This document shows positions 52,852-61,422 of a stretch of 64,000 bases of DNA, in pieces. The stretch is taken from the NCBI GenBank assembly GCA_018223035.1, contig JAAEZD010000013.1, positions 100,234 to 164,233 on the forward strand. Reading direction: 5' to 3'. The notes beneath the pieces are model-generated. The model made no database searches. It was not told the origin of the DNA and saw nothing but the letters and a program-made list of their open reading frames with translations. Each line of letters starts with the position of its first letter. The first letter of the stretch is position 1. Source of the stretch: Heliomarina sp018223035 (lineage in GTDB: Bacteria; Pseudomonadota; Alphaproteobacteria; Rhodobacterales; Rhodobacteraceae). The translations under genes were made by a program, and so were the position numbers.

Positions 52852-53910
52852 TTAGGCTGTATTACCCTCGGCGCGCAATAACATGCCGAACAGATCGCGC
52901 GGATCATCCGGGTCGGCCAATAAGTCCAGATCGAGGTAAAGATCGCTGCCGCAAAGCCGGTCGCGCACATAGCGCAGGGCGCTGAAATCCTCGATTGCAA
53001 AACCGACGCTGTCGAACAGGGTGATCTGGTCGTCCGACCTTCGCCCGGAGGCGGTTCCCGCGATGACCTGCCACAGTTCCGTCACCGGGTGATCTGGGTC
53101 CAATTGTTGAATTTCCCCTTCGATCCGCGTCTGCTCGGGGAATTCCACGAAGATGTCCGATCGTTTCAGAATCGCCGGGGCCAGCTCTGTTTTGCCGGGG
53201 CAGTCACCGCCGATCGCGTTGATATGCACACCGCTGCCAACCATGTTATCTGTCAGGATCGTGGCATATTGCTTGTCGGCGGTGCAGGTTGTGATGACCT
53301 GCGCGCCTTCGATGCTTTCTTCGGGTGATGCGCATTTCACAACCTTCAACCCGCTCCCGGCAAGGTTGCGGGCGCATTTTTCCGTGGCCGCGCTGTCGGT
53401 ATCATAAAGCCGAACGGTGTCGATGCCACAGATCGCTTTCATCGCAAGGCTCTGGAATTCCGACTGCGCGCCATTGCCGATCATCGTCATGACCTTGGCA
53501 CCTTTCGGGGCGAGGTGCTTGGCCACCATGGCCGAGGTCGCCGCCGTGCGCATCGCCGTCAGCACCGTCATTTCCGACAAGAGAACCGGATAGCCCGTTC
53601 CCACATCCGCCAGCAGGCCAAAGGCGGTTACCGTCTGCAAGCCGTCGCGGGTATTTTTCGGGTGCCCGTTCACGTATTTGAATCCATAGACCTCGCCATC
53701 CGAGGTCGGCATGAGTTCGATCACCCCTTCTGCGGAATGGGAGGCCACACGCGGTGTCTTATCGAACAATTCCCAGCGTTTGAAATCGGCCTCGACGTAA
53801 TCGGCAAGACCGCGCAGCATCTCTTCGATGCCGATATGGTGGATCAGCCGCATCATGTTGTCGACGGAAACAAAAGGCACCAGCGCCTTTTCAGAAGGTT
53901 TGCTCATCAT
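52852..53910 (-). CDS. ocd: Ornithine cyclodeaminase
   Basis: This 352-residue enzyme of the mu-crystallin family converts ornithine to proline and ammonia. The NAD-binding region is MTMIGNGAQSEFQSLAMKAI, and the substrate-binding motifs GFKYVNGHPKN and TAMRTAATSAMVA lie before it. It starts eight bases behind arginase, so arginine is converted via ornithine to proline by the pair. AAAGGAG precedes the ATGATG start. The divergent Lrp gene is the probable regulator. Confidence 0.95.
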   Translation of the reverse strand: MMSKPSEKALVPFVSVDNMMRLIHHIGIEEMLRGLADYVEADFKRWELFDKTPRVASHSAEGVIELMPTSDGEVYGFKYVNGHPKNTRDGLQTVTAFGLLADVGTGYPVLLSEMTVLTAMRTAATSAMVAKHLAPKGAKVMTMIGNGAQSEFQSLAMKAICGIDTVRLYDTDSAATEKCARNLAGSGLKVVKCASPEESIEGAQVITTCTADKQYATILTDNMVGSGVHINAIGGDCPGKTELAPAILKRSDIFVEFPEQTRIEGEIQQLDPDHPVTELWQVIAGTASGRRSDDQITLFDSVGFAIEDFSALRYVRDRLCGSDLYLDLDLLADPDDPRDLFGMLLRAEGNTA

Positions 53911-53918
53911 CGGCTCCT

Positions 53919-54845
53919 TTACGAATGCGCGCGTGTCGGGCGGTCGAACACGCGGCGGCCCAGCGCCGAGGCTGCCAGATCGACCATCACCTGTGCGGTG
54001 CGGCCCCGCTCATCGAGAAACGGGTTCAGTTCCACAAGGTCGAGCGAGGTCAAAAGCCCGCTGTCACTGATCATCTCCATGACCAGATGCCCCTCGCGGA
54101 ATGTCGCGCCCCCCGGAACGGTGGTCCCGACCGCAGGCGCGATGCTCGGGTCAAGGAAATCCACGTCGAGCGAGACATGCAGCATCCCATTGGCCGCTTC
54201 GACCCGTTCAAGGAAGGCGGCAAGGGGCTTGGCGATGCCGGTTTCGTCGATTTCGCGCATGTCATGGCGGCGAATTTCGGTTTCCTCAAGTGCGGCACGT
54301 TCCGCCGCATCGACCGAACGCAGCCCGATGATGCAGATGTTTTCCTGCGGCACTGGGTGCGCAACCGTGGGAAAGCCGTCAAACCCGTCGCGGCCCGTGA
54401 CATATCCCAGCGGTGTGCCATGCAGATTGCCGGAATCCGACGTCTCGGGCGTGTGGTAATCGCTATGCGCATCCAGCCACAGCACGAATTGCGGCCGGTC
54501 CTGCGCCGCCGCATGGGCCGCGACACCGGCAACCGTTCCAAGCGACAGGCTGTGATCGCCGCCGAGAAATATCGGCAAACCGTCCTGCATCGCCCGTTCT
54601 GCGGCCTCTGCCAGCGATTGTGTCCAGGCAATGGTTTCGCCCAGCGCATGCAACTTGCCACCCGGCTGTGCAGGCTCAAACGGGGCAGGTGACAGGTTGC
54701 CGCGATCCTCGACCTTGTGACCCAGCGCCTGCAACGCCTCGCCCAGACCGGCAGTGCGATAGGAATCCGGCCCCATAAGGCACCCGGTCCGCCGTTTCCC
54801 ACTATCCACCGGGCAGCCCAGCAATATGCAGCTATACTGTGTCAT
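53919..54845 (-). CDS. rocF: Arginase
   Basis: This 308-residue ureohydrolase splits arginine to ornithine and urea with a binuclear manganese centre. Metal ligands lie in FLGGDHSLSLG, LWLDAHSDYHTPE and VSLDVDFLDPSIAPAV, and the substrate glutamate in VELNPFLDE. The ATG at 54,845 (MTQYSCILLG) has AAGGAG upstream; the frame open upstream is not used. It is the first gene of the rocF-ocd operon and is divergent from an Lrp-type regulator across 107 bp. Confidence 0.96.
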   Translation of the reverse strand: MTQYSCILLGCPVDSGKRRTGCLMGPDSYRTAGLGEALQALGHKVEDRGNLSPAPFEPAQPGGKLHALGETIAWTQSLAEAAERAMQDGLPIFLGGDHSLSLGTVAGVAAHAAAQDRPQFVLWLDAHSDYHTPETSDSGNLHGTPLGYVTGRDGFDGFPTVAHPVPQENICIIGLRSVDAAERAALEETEIRRHDMREIDETGIAKPLAAFLERVEAANGMLHVSLDVDFLDPSIAPAVGTTVPGGATFREGHLVMEMISDSGLLTSLDLVELNPFLDERGRTAQVMVDLAASALGRRVFDRPTRAHS

Positions 54846-54929
54846 CTCATCCGCTCCTTTTCGAATTTCTCCCAATATCCGCCAGAACGCGTTGCAAGCC
54901 AGTGTGTATTTTGCTCAAAATGGTCCTAA

Positions 54930-54948
54930 ATTGATCATTATGGCCAAT
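54930..54948. promoter_or_regulatory. Candidate Lrp operator between arginase and the regulator
   Basis: ATTGATCATTATGGCCAAT is an imperfect AT-rich inverted repeat (ATTG...CAAT) in the divergent intergenic region, ending four bases before the Lrp start codon. Its size and composition suit Lrp/AsnC-family sites, and its position would allow autoregulation together with control of rocF-ocd. Confidence 0.4.
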
Positions 54949-54952
54949 CGAA

Positions 54953-55381
54953 ATGGACAAAACGGACGAACGCCTGATCGCCGCGCTGAAAGAGGACGGT
55001 CGTGCATCGATCTCGGATCTGGCGGCGTCGCTCAATCTCTCGCGCACAACCGTGCGCACCCGGCTGGAACGATTACAGGCCAGCGGTGACATTCTCGGTT
55101 TTAGCGTCGTGCTGAAACGCGACGTGGTCAGCCAGCCGGTGCGTGGCCTCATGATGATCGGGATCGAGGGCAGGGGCACCGACCGTATCACCCGCCAGCT
55201 GATCGCCCTGCCTCAGGTGCGCGCGGTTCACTCCACTAATGGCCGCTGGGACCTGATCGTCGCGATTGGCGCCGAGACGCTCGAGGAATTCGATACGGTG
55301 TTGGCGCAGATCCGCCGGTTCGACGGCATCGCACATTCCGAAACCAACCTGCTGCTCAACACGAAAAAGGCGGCGCGCTAG
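54953..55381 (+). CDS. Lrp/AsnC family transcriptional regulator
   Basis: This 142-residue protein has the N-terminal AsnC helix-turn-helix (DKTDERLIAALKEDGRASISDLAASLNLSRTTVR, residues about 2-60) and a C-terminal RAM ligand-binding domain (LPQVRAVHSTNGRWDLIVAI). It is divergent from rocF-ocd and probably senses arginine or ornithine to switch on its catabolism; this is inferred from context. Its stop overlaps the stop of the Rieske oxygenase gene on the other strand (CTAG). Confidence 0.93.
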   Translation: MDKTDERLIAALKEDGRASISDLAASLNLSRTTVRTRLERLQASGDILGFSVVLKRDVVSQPVRGLMMIGIEGRGTDRITRQLIALPQVRAVHSTNGRWDLIVAIGAETLEEFDTVLAQIRRFDGIAHSETNLLLNTKKAAR

Positions 55382-56379
55382 GCGTCCAACGCTGCCGTCA
55401 GTTTCTTCTGGAAATAGGCCACGCCCTGTTCATGACGGGGCGACAGCGGCCCGGCCCGGTAACCGCCGCTTTCATAGTTCTTCTGCGTTTCCAGACAGAC
55501 CTCGAAATCCTCGCGCACCACCTGCAGATTATCGGCGATCGTCTTCTGCCGCGCCGCTTCCATCCCGGGTGAGGTATCCTCAAAGTAAAAGTTGTAAATC
55601 AATTCGGTCCGGCGATGGTCAATCGGGTTGATGCGTGAGGTATTCATGCCGCCATTGAACAGCGACAGCGTCCAGTTCGGCCACATCCACATCCATTTCC
55701 CGCGATAGAACAATCCCTCACGCGGCGGCGCTGTCATCCGCACCATCTGGTCCAGCGCAACCGTTTCGAAACGGTCGAATTCAATCGCCTGATGAAAGGC
55801 CGGGTGGATGCCGGGGATATGATAGCCTTCGACAAAATTGTCCGTGTAGATCTTCCAGTTGGCGTCAAAGACCAGACGCTCTTCCTGCATCCACGTGTAG
55901 CGCTCGACCGGCTCATCCGCGATCTCATTGATCAGCCCGCCCAGCTGCGCCTCAAGCGGGGACGATGGCGCGATGGCGACAAAGAGCAGCCCGCGCCAGA
56001 TGTCGAATGCCACCTTGTCCAGTTCCCAGTCGCTCTTTTCGAAATCCGGATCGTCGCCCCACCAAGGCACGTTCAAGAGCGACCCGTCCTCGCCCCAGAC
56101 CCATTGATGATAGGGGCATCGGATCGTGCTGCATCGCCCGGTCCCCTCCGGCAGCAGCCGTGCCCCGCGATGCCGGCAGACGTTGCGAAAGGCGCGCAGC
56201 CCGTCCTTGGCGCGCACCACGAAAACCTTCTGTCCGGCGATCTCCACCGCGATGTAATCGCCGCGTTTTTCCAGACGCGACGCCGGTCCGATCAGCTGCC
56301 ATGTAGTGGAAAAGATCGACTTCACATCGCGGGCGTGAATATCGGCAGAGGTATAGTTGACGGGATCGAGATTGCGCAT
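55378..56379 (-). CDS. Rieske [2Fe-2S] aromatic ring-hydroxylating oxygenase subunit alpha
   Basis: This 333-residue protein has an N-terminal Rieske domain (about 45-105) with CRHRGARLLPEG and CPYHQW supplying the two cysteines and two histidines of the [2Fe-2S] cluster, and a C-terminal catalytic domain with the mononuclear iron site in NFVEGYHIPGIHPAFH. It belongs to the single-component-alpha oxygenases such as those acting on quaternary amines or carnitine-like substrates. No reductase gene is adjacent, so its electron donor and substrate are unknown. Confidence 0.9.
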   Translation of the reverse strand: MRNLDPVNYTSADIHARDVKSIFSTTWQLIGPASRLEKRGDYIAVEIAGQKVFVVRAKDGLRAFRNVCRHRGARLLPEGTGRCSTIRCPYHQWVWGEDGSLLNVPWWGDDPDFEKSDWELDKVAFDIWRGLLFVAIAPSSPLEAQLGGLINEIADEPVERYTWMQEERLVFDANWKIYTDNFVEGYHIPGIHPAFHQAIEFDRFETVALDQMVRMTAPPREGLFYRGKWMWMWPNWTLSLFNGGMNTSRINPIDHRRTELIYNFYFEDTSPGMEAARQKTIADNLQVVREDFEVCLETQKNYESGGYRAGPLSPRHEQGVAYFQKKLTAALDA

Positions 56380-56443
56380 CGTGACGGGCCTTTAATGGTG
56401 ACCGTCGAACGCTAGCCAAACCCCATGCCGCGTCAAGCGCGGC

Positions 56444-56902
56444 TTACGATTTCGCCCGTGCCGCCGCGACCCACATCAGCGCCAGTGCCAGCGAAATAAG
56501 CGCGTTCCAGCCGGCCATCGAGATATTGAAAAGCTCCCACGGAATGTCGTCGCAACGCACCAGCGGCGCGTTCATGATCTGCTCCATGAGTTGTTCGGAA
56601 CTCAAGCCCCCGATGGGGCCCGAGGTGCAGGTGGTCGGACCTTCCCACCAGCCCTGCTCAACTCCGGCATGGTAGAATCCAATTCCCGAGGTGGTTGCCG
56701 CCGCCAGTGCCCCAAGCCAGATCAGGGCAGGGGCCGGCACAAAAAACGCCAGCAAGCCGATAACCACCGCCGCCCCATGCGGCCAGCGCTGCCAGAGGCA
56801 CAGCTTGCAGGGCGCGAGCCCGCCCAGATACTGCGACCCAAAGGCGGCCAGCAACAGCGCGGCAGAGCCGCCGGCGGCAATCAGAACAAGAATTCTACGC
56901 AT
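56444..56902 (-). CDS. dsbB: Disulfide bond formation protein DsbB
   Basis: This 152-residue membrane protein has four hydrophobic segments and two cysteine pairs: LAPCKLCLWQRWPH with the quinone-linked CxxC, and TTCTSGPIGG with PLVRCDD in the second periplasmic loop. It reoxidises DsbA and passes electrons to quinone. The ATG shares its first base with the stop of the upstream YqaA-like gene (TGATG), so the two are coupled. Confidence 0.92.
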   Translation of the reverse strand: MRRILVLIAAGGSAALLLAAFGSQYLGGLAPCKLCLWQRWPHGAAVVIGLLAFFVPAPALIWLGALAAATTSGIGFYHAGVEQGWWEGPTTCTSGPIGGLSSEQLMEQIMNAPLVRCDDIPWELFNISMAGWNALISLALALMWVAAARAKS

Positions 56903-57480
56903 CAGAGATATTTAACCACCACAAAACCGCCGATCAGGAAGATCATGAACAGGGTGAACATGAGGCCCAGCCGCTTTTCGATGAACTCACGCACGGGCGG
57001 TCCGAATTTCCACAATAGCGCTGCCACGATAAAGAAGCGCAGCGCGCGGGCAAGGATCGAGGTCGCGACAAATGTACCCAGCGGCATCGAGGTCCAGCCG
57101 GACATGATGGTGATGACCTTGTAGGGAAAGGGTGTCACCCCGGCGACCAGCACCGCCCAGAACCCGAAATCGTTAAAGCGGGTGTTGAACTCGGCCATCG
57201 CATCGGCCTTGCCCATCGACATCAGGATCGGCTGACCGATGCTTTCAAACGCAAAGGCCCCGATCGCATAACCCAAAAGCCCGCCAAGGACCGAGGCCAC
57301 AAGCGCGACAAGTGCGATCAGCCAGGCCCGCGAGGGCCGCGCCAGAATCATCGGGATCATCAGCACATCGGGCGGGATCGGAAAGAACGAGCTCTCGATA
57401 AAAGACACCGCCGCCAGCCACCAAAGGGCATGGCGATGGTCAGCCAGTTGCATGGTACGTTCATAAAGGCCTTGCAGCAT
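56902..57480 (-). CDS. YqaA/DedA family membrane protein
   Basis: This 192-residue protein has the VTT/SNARE-associated domain pattern: LAAVSFIESSFFPIPPDVLMIPM, VLGGLLGYAIGAFAFES, GFWAVLVAGVTPFPYKVITIMSG and a hydrophobic C-terminus. DedA-family proteins act in membrane lipid (undecaprenyl or phospholipid) trafficking. It is coupled to dsbB through TGATG. A CATGATCC context precedes the start at 57,480. Confidence 0.88.
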   Translation of the reverse strand: MLQGLYERTMQLADHRHALWWLAAVSFIESSFFPIPPDVLMIPMILARPSRAWLIALVALVASVLGGLLGYAIGAFAFESIGQPILMSMGKADAMAEFNTRFNDFGFWAVLVAGVTPFPYKVITIMSGWTSMPLGTFVATSILARALRFFIVAALLWKFGPPVREFIEKRLGLMFTLFMIFLIGGFVVVKYL

Positions 57481-57628
57481 GATCCGACAATCCCATGTGT
57501 CCGCCGCTGCGAACCTTTGTTAACCGGCTAACCATGCAGGGGAAATTCCGTCAACTGCCGACAAGCGCGATCACGACACTTTTCATACTGGACGTCGCCT
57601 CATGCCGCGGTTATGTCTGCCCGCGTAG

Positions 57629-57714
57629 GCCCAAGTGGCGGAATGGTAGACGCAGGGGATTCAAAATCCCCCGTCCTAACGGACGTGCCGGTTCGAGTCC
57701 GGCCTTGGGTACCA
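57629..57714 (+). tRNA. tRNA-Leu (anticodon CAA)
   Basis: GCCCAAG (57,629-57,635) and CTTGGGT (57,704-57,710) form the acceptor stem with a terminal G-T pair, then A and encoded CCA. The anticodon stem GGGGA/TCCCC bears the loop TTCAAAA with CAA. A long variable arm (CGTCCTAACGGACG) marks a type II tRNA, and GGTTCGAGTCC is the T arm. An integrase gene begins 78 bp beyond, so this is the probable insertion target. Confidence 0.97.
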
Positions 57715-57752
57715 AGGGCTTAGCTGATTGTAACAACATTCAGATCTGGTGC

Positions 57753-57773
57753 GACTCACATCTGTGACTCACA
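57753..57773 (+). repeat. Two direct GACTCACA repeats between tRNA-Leu and integrase
   Basis: GACTCACA occurs at 57,753-57,760 and 57,766-57,773, 13 bp apart. They lie beside the presumed attachment site and may be arm-type sites for the integrase or accessory proteins. They are short, so chance is not excluded. Confidence 0.3.
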
Positions 57774-57792
57774 CCGTCTGTTTTTGTTCTGT

Positions 57793-58836
57793 TCATGTTC
57801 TCCGCTCCTGAGCGGCCTTAGAAAGACGTACGCGGTTTGCTCTGGAACGGTAATAAGCGACCATTTCAGCTGATTGATTTGTAACCGCCTGGATCTCAGC
57901 ATCTGTGCATCCAGCTTCAGCTAATTGAACGATGGCCAGCTTGCGCAATCCGTGCAAAGTGAACTGTTGGGCTTTCTCGCCAAGTCCCTTGCGCCACGCT
58001 CTAAAGGCCTTCTCGATCGCGTCGTAACCCAACGGCTCGGTCAGGTTCTTCGCCAATACATGCGTGCCGACGCGTGATCGATCTGCGATGAACTGGCGCA
58101 GTTCTATCGGACAAAAGACTTCGATCATCTCGCCGGCCTTTTCGTCCAGCACCATCATTGTCTCACCATGAAAATGATCAAACCGCATCCTTATGGCTGC
58201 GTTCGGTCTTTGTCCGGTCGCACGGATCAACTCAGCAGCTGCGCGAACATTTTCGGGTGCTGTGTCAAGTTTGTTCACCAGCCACTCCGGCCATGGCAAG
58301 AACTCGCGCTGTTTGCCAAACAAGTCTATTCCTGCCGCCGGATTCTCGCCGAGCGGCCAGTCGCGTTTGTTCTTCGCGTAGTTCCATAACAAACTGATAG
58401 TTTGGACGTACCAATCCGCTTTGCGGGGCGTCTCGGCCAAGCTGTCATGGATTGCGCGAACGCCTTGGCGCGTGGTCTTGCGGACATCCTTTCTCAGGTT
58501 CTTTTCCATGATCGCGTCCATCGTGCGCCGATAGGAGCGTTTCGTGCTGTCGGCTAACTTCCCTTGGATGCGGGGATCAGATCTCCATGCGATGATCAGT
58601 TCGCCCCAGCTGTACTTCGATGGCACTTGCTGACGTTCGTGGCTTCCGCTTTGGCACTGCCAATACAGCTCATCCAGTCTTGCCGGGTCACCTTTCCAGT
58701 TGAGCTTGACGGTCTTCTGACGCTGTCTTGTTCCGTCCCGCCAGCTGATGCGATGATACGGCTCCCAGACGCTTTTGCGCTGGTCGTATTTCCAGACCAA
58801 ACGAGGCTTGGCTATCCTTGGTTTCGGGGGCCTCAA
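57793..58836 (-). CDS. Tyrosine-type site-specific integrase
   Basis: This 347-residue recombinase has an SAM-like core-binding N-terminal region (about 75-160) and the catalytic domain with Arg210 in ATGQRPN, His295 and Arg298 in LHGLRKL, and the tyrosine nucleophile near 328/329 in VAYYRSRAN. It is read towards the tRNA-Leu gene, as expected for an integrase next to its left attachment site. Its start overlaps the excisionase-like stop by four bases. Confidence 0.95.
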   Translation of the reverse strand: MRPPKPRIAKPRLVWKYDQRKSVWEPYHRISWRDGTRQRQKTVKLNWKGDPARLDELYWQCQSGSHERQQVPSKYSWGELIIAWRSDPRIQGKLADSTKRSYRRTMDAIMEKNLRKDVRKTTRQGVRAIHDSLAETPRKADWYVQTISLLWNYAKNKRDWPLGENPAAGIDLFGKQREFLPWPEWLVNKLDTAPENVRAAAELIRATGQRPNAAIRMRFDHFHGETMMVLDEKAGEMIEVFCPIELRQFIADRSRVGTHVLAKNLTEPLGYDAIEKAFRAWRKGLGEKAQQFTLHGLRKLAIVQLAEAGCTDAEIQAVTNQSAEMVAYYRSRANRVRLSKAAQERRT

Positions 58837-59039
58837 ATCTCAATGTCCTCGCTTCCGAGCGCTGCAATGCCACTTACGATAGCTTCGAGGTCTTTGACCC
58901 GCCAGCGGTCATGATCTCCCACGCGTACAGGTGGCGGCAGCGCCCCTTGAGCAACCAGGTCGCGGAACTCCCTACTGCTCAAGTCGAGCATACGAGCCGC
59001 GCTGGTGTCGCGAACGCATATGGGTGCGAATTGTTTCAA
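58833..59039 (-). CDS. AlpA/excisionase-like helix-turn-helix protein
   Basis: This 68-residue protein has a winged-helix DNA-binding layout of the AlpA/MerR-like excisionase class: SAARMLDLSSREFRDLVAQGALPPPVRVGDHDRWRV. It overlaps the integrase gene by four bases (ATGA), so they are made together. An excisionase would steer the integrase towards leaving the chromosome. Confidence 0.82.
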   Translation of the reverse strand: MKQFAPICVRDTSAARMLDLSSREFRDLVAQGALPPPVRVGDHDRWRVKDLEAIVSGIAALGSEDIEI

Positions 59040-59156
59040 TGTTTCTCCGTTTTGGATCAGAAAAGTAAGAACGCTAAGTTTTAAAGTTGACGCCTGGGTA
59101 AGATGTGCTACCGATCGCTCGCTGCAAACTTATCCAACAAGCTCAGTGAGTACCGA

Positions 59157-59243
59157 ATGCTAAGACTTTCAATTTTCATGAGCCTCATTGCAGTGCTCCT
59201 CACCATCGGTGTGCTTGTCGCGACAAATATGATTGCTGTCTAA
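59157..59243 (+). CDS. Possible 28-residue membrane peptide
   Basis: The frame MLRLSIFMSLIAVLLTIGVL VATNMIAV is a single hydrophobic helix after a short basic N-terminus, read opposite to its neighbours in the 205-bp gap between the xis-like and ParB-like genes. The ribosome binding site is weak. Small toxin-like or regulatory membrane peptides look like this; nothing else supports it. Confidence 0.3.
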   Translation: MLRLSIFMSLIAVLLTIGVLVATNMIAV

Positions 59244-59244
59244 A

Positions 59245-61119
59245 TCAACGATTTTTAGCCTCGACCGCGCGAATCTCCGGCGGCGACCATGCGTCGATCT
59301 TGACGATCTGCGCGCGGCTTAGACCAAGCGCTTCCTGAAGCGAGGCATCGGCAAATAGGCTCTCGAGCTCCTTTGCCTTTTCGCCTTTCTTCAGTTTCGC
59401 GAAGATGGCGCGGCGCTCGTCGTCCTGATCCAGATCCAGCAGTTCGGCCCAGAGCGCCTCAAGCGCGCCGACAGAAAGCCGGCTGAAATAGGTCGCTGCG
59501 TCCGGCGTCCAGACCTTCCGGATCGACGCGCCAGTTAACTCAAATATCATCGGGCCTAATCCGCCGCGATCGAAGTTCGGGGTGTTGAGCGTGCGGGTGA
59601 TGTGCCGCGTCAGAACGGTGTTCCGGTGCTTCTTGCCCTTGGCGGTGAAGGCGGCGAAGTCGTCTGCGGCGGTTGAGTTGCTGGTGCCGAGGTTCGCACC
59701 GTTCCGCGTTTCCGCAAGCCGCTGGTCGACGGGCCAGGCATCGTCTTTCTCGCCGGTGATCTTCTGATCGGTCAGAGTGATCGCGAACGGATTAGAATAG
59801 CCCGGTGCGCCGCGCTCGAGCTGCCAGGCGAAGAGATCCAGCACCAGTTCGGTTTTCTCGATCAGGGCCGTCTGCAGGGCTAGGAGCGCAATGCGGTGCA
59901 GGTCCTCTTTGCCCGATTGTGTCAGGTCCGGCTTGGCGGGTGCGGCTGTCCTACCCGGGGCGTCCGAACTCGTTTCGTTGTCGGAGGTTTCTCTTTTTCG
60001 ATAGGCGCCCTCGATTTTGAGGGCACCGTTGTGATCGACCAAGACAAAGATCCCGCCGGTCTCGCGCTGCGCGTCGGTGAAGTCGCCCGCACGCCGGGTT
60101 TGCAGCGCGTCCAGCTCCTCGAGCTCGGCATCGCTGATGCCGTCGTGGAAGTTTCGGTCCTGTAGCTCTGCCAGCCGGTCCTGATCGGCGATCGGCAGCT
60201 CGACCTCCTGCTTGCGCAGATATTCACAGTTCGAAGTCAGCTTGTGATCGACCCATGTCCCCTCGACGGTCTTCACCCATTGCCATCCCTGATCCTTGCG
60301 CAACTGCTCGGCTTCATGGGCGAGCTTCTGCTTGAACAACCGGTCGAGCAGCGCCTCGTCATGGAGGTAGGATTTCTCGTCGAAGAGATCCTCGGTGACG
60401 CTGCCGCCCTCACCAATGTAGCGCACCAGCCCTACGAACCGGGCGCGCCGGTCGCTGCTGTCGATCGTGTCTGGCGTGAGGGCGGCGCGGACACGGAGTG
60501 CGGACCAGTTACCGGCGCGGGCCGAAGTCAGGACGGACAACTGCGCGGCCGGATCCGTGGTCAGCGTCAGCGCCTTGGCGACATCGAGGGTGATGTGATC
60601 GGCGCGCAGGGCGTCCAACGCTTCGGAGCAGAGCCGGGAGAGCGCGAGGCGGCGCTTTACATGCGCCTCGGTCTGGGCAAAGGCGCGGGCGATCATGTTC
60701 GGCGAGTTGCCCTGATCGGCCATGGCCGCATAGGCGCGGATCTCGTCGGCCGGGTGCAGCGGCTTTTGCGTGGCCGCCTCGGCGCCGGCCCAGGCACGCG
60801 CCACCATTGGGTCCGAGGTGACCTTGACCGGGATCGCCTTGAAGTCTGGGGACTTGCTGTCCATCGTCTGGCGACCGATCTCGGCCAGGTGCTTCAGCGC
60901 GCGCAATCGGCGCCCACCGGCCACGATCCCGATCTGCCCCGGTTTCTTGGGATCCTCGTAGCCCGCAAGGTTCTGGATCAGCCCGTTGATCTCGATCGAG
61001 GCGGCCATCGCCGCGGTGTCCTCGGGCGCGCCATTCTGGCGTGGGTTGATCGGATGTAGGTAGAGCTTGGAGAGCGGTGCAAGCGTGTCGTCGGCCGTGA
61101 GTTCAATGTGGGTGTTCAT
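59245..61119 (-). CDS. Large ParB/RepB/Spo0J-domain protein
   Basis: This 624-residue protein has an N-terminal ParB-like domain (about 15-120, LYLHPINPRQNG, VAGGRRLRALKHL) and an adjacent KorB-like helix-turn-helix region (NSPNMIARAFAQTEAHVKRRLAL). The rest is a long C-terminal extension with no known fold. The ATG at 61,119 has AAAGGA upstream; the frame open further upstream is not used. No ParA-type ATPase is adjacent, so it probably regulates element genes or replication rather than partitioning. It is the last gene of the minus-strand operon. Confidence 0.88.
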   Translation of the reverse strand: MNTHIELTADDTLAPLSKLYLHPINPRQNGAPEDTAAMAASIEINGLIQNLAGYEDPKKPGQIGIVAGGRRLRALKHLAEIGRQTMDSKSPDFKAIPVKVTSDPMVARAWAGAEAATQKPLHPADEIRAYAAMADQGNSPNMIARAFAQTEAHVKRRLALSRLCSEALDALRADHITLDVAKALTLTTDPAAQLSVLTSARAGNWSALRVRAALTPDTIDSSDRRARFVGLVRYIGEGGSVTEDLFDEKSYLHDEALLDRLFKQKLAHEAEQLRKDQGWQWVKTVEGTWVDHKLTSNCEYLRKQEVELPIADQDRLAELQDRNFHDGISDAELEELDALQTRRAGDFTDAQRETGGIFVLVDHNGALKIEGAYRKRETSDNETSSDAPGRTAAPAKPDLTQSGKEDLHRIALLALQTALIEKTELVLDLFAWQLERGAPGYSNPFAITLTDQKITGEKDDAWPVDQRLAETRNGANLGTSNSTAADDFAAFTAKGKKHRNTVLTRHITRTLNTPNFDRGGLGPMIFELTGASIRKVWTPDAATYFSRLSVGALEALWAELLDLDQDDERRAIFAKLKKGEKAKELESLFADASLQEALGLSRAQIVKIDAWSPPEIRAVEAKNR

Positions 61120-61121
61120 TC

Positions 61122-61340
61122 TCAATCCTTTTCGGTTCTGAGATATCCGGGGGCGACATTCTCGGTGCGGCCGTCCTGCCAGCGGACGCGCACCATCGCG
61201 TTCTTCAGCTCGTCCTGGGCGAAGCCGGTGACGTGACCGAGTTCCCGGCGCTTGCAGTCGTTCTGAAACGAATGGATCCACGTCACGACGACGCCGAGCT
61301 GAAAGCGCCAGTGGCGCCGGTAGGGAAAGTTCTCGCTCAT
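61122..61340 (-). CDS. Hypothetical protein, 72 residues
   Basis: The small basic protein has a strand-rich C-terminus (AMVRVRWQDGRTENVAPGYL) resembling short SH3-like repeats in mobile-element proteins. The stop lies two bases before the ParB-like start, so it is in the same operon. No family is assigned. Confidence 0.6.
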   Translation of the reverse strand: MSENFPYRRHWRFQLGVVVTWIHSFQNDCKRRELGHVTGFAQDELKNAMVRVRWQDGRTENVAPGYLRTEKD

Positions 61341-61422
61341 TGGCCTTGGCCCGCTCCGATATGGGCGGTTTTTGCGTGAGTGGTGATCTCGGAGCGGGCC
61401 CGGGCGGTAGGGGTGCGGCAGG

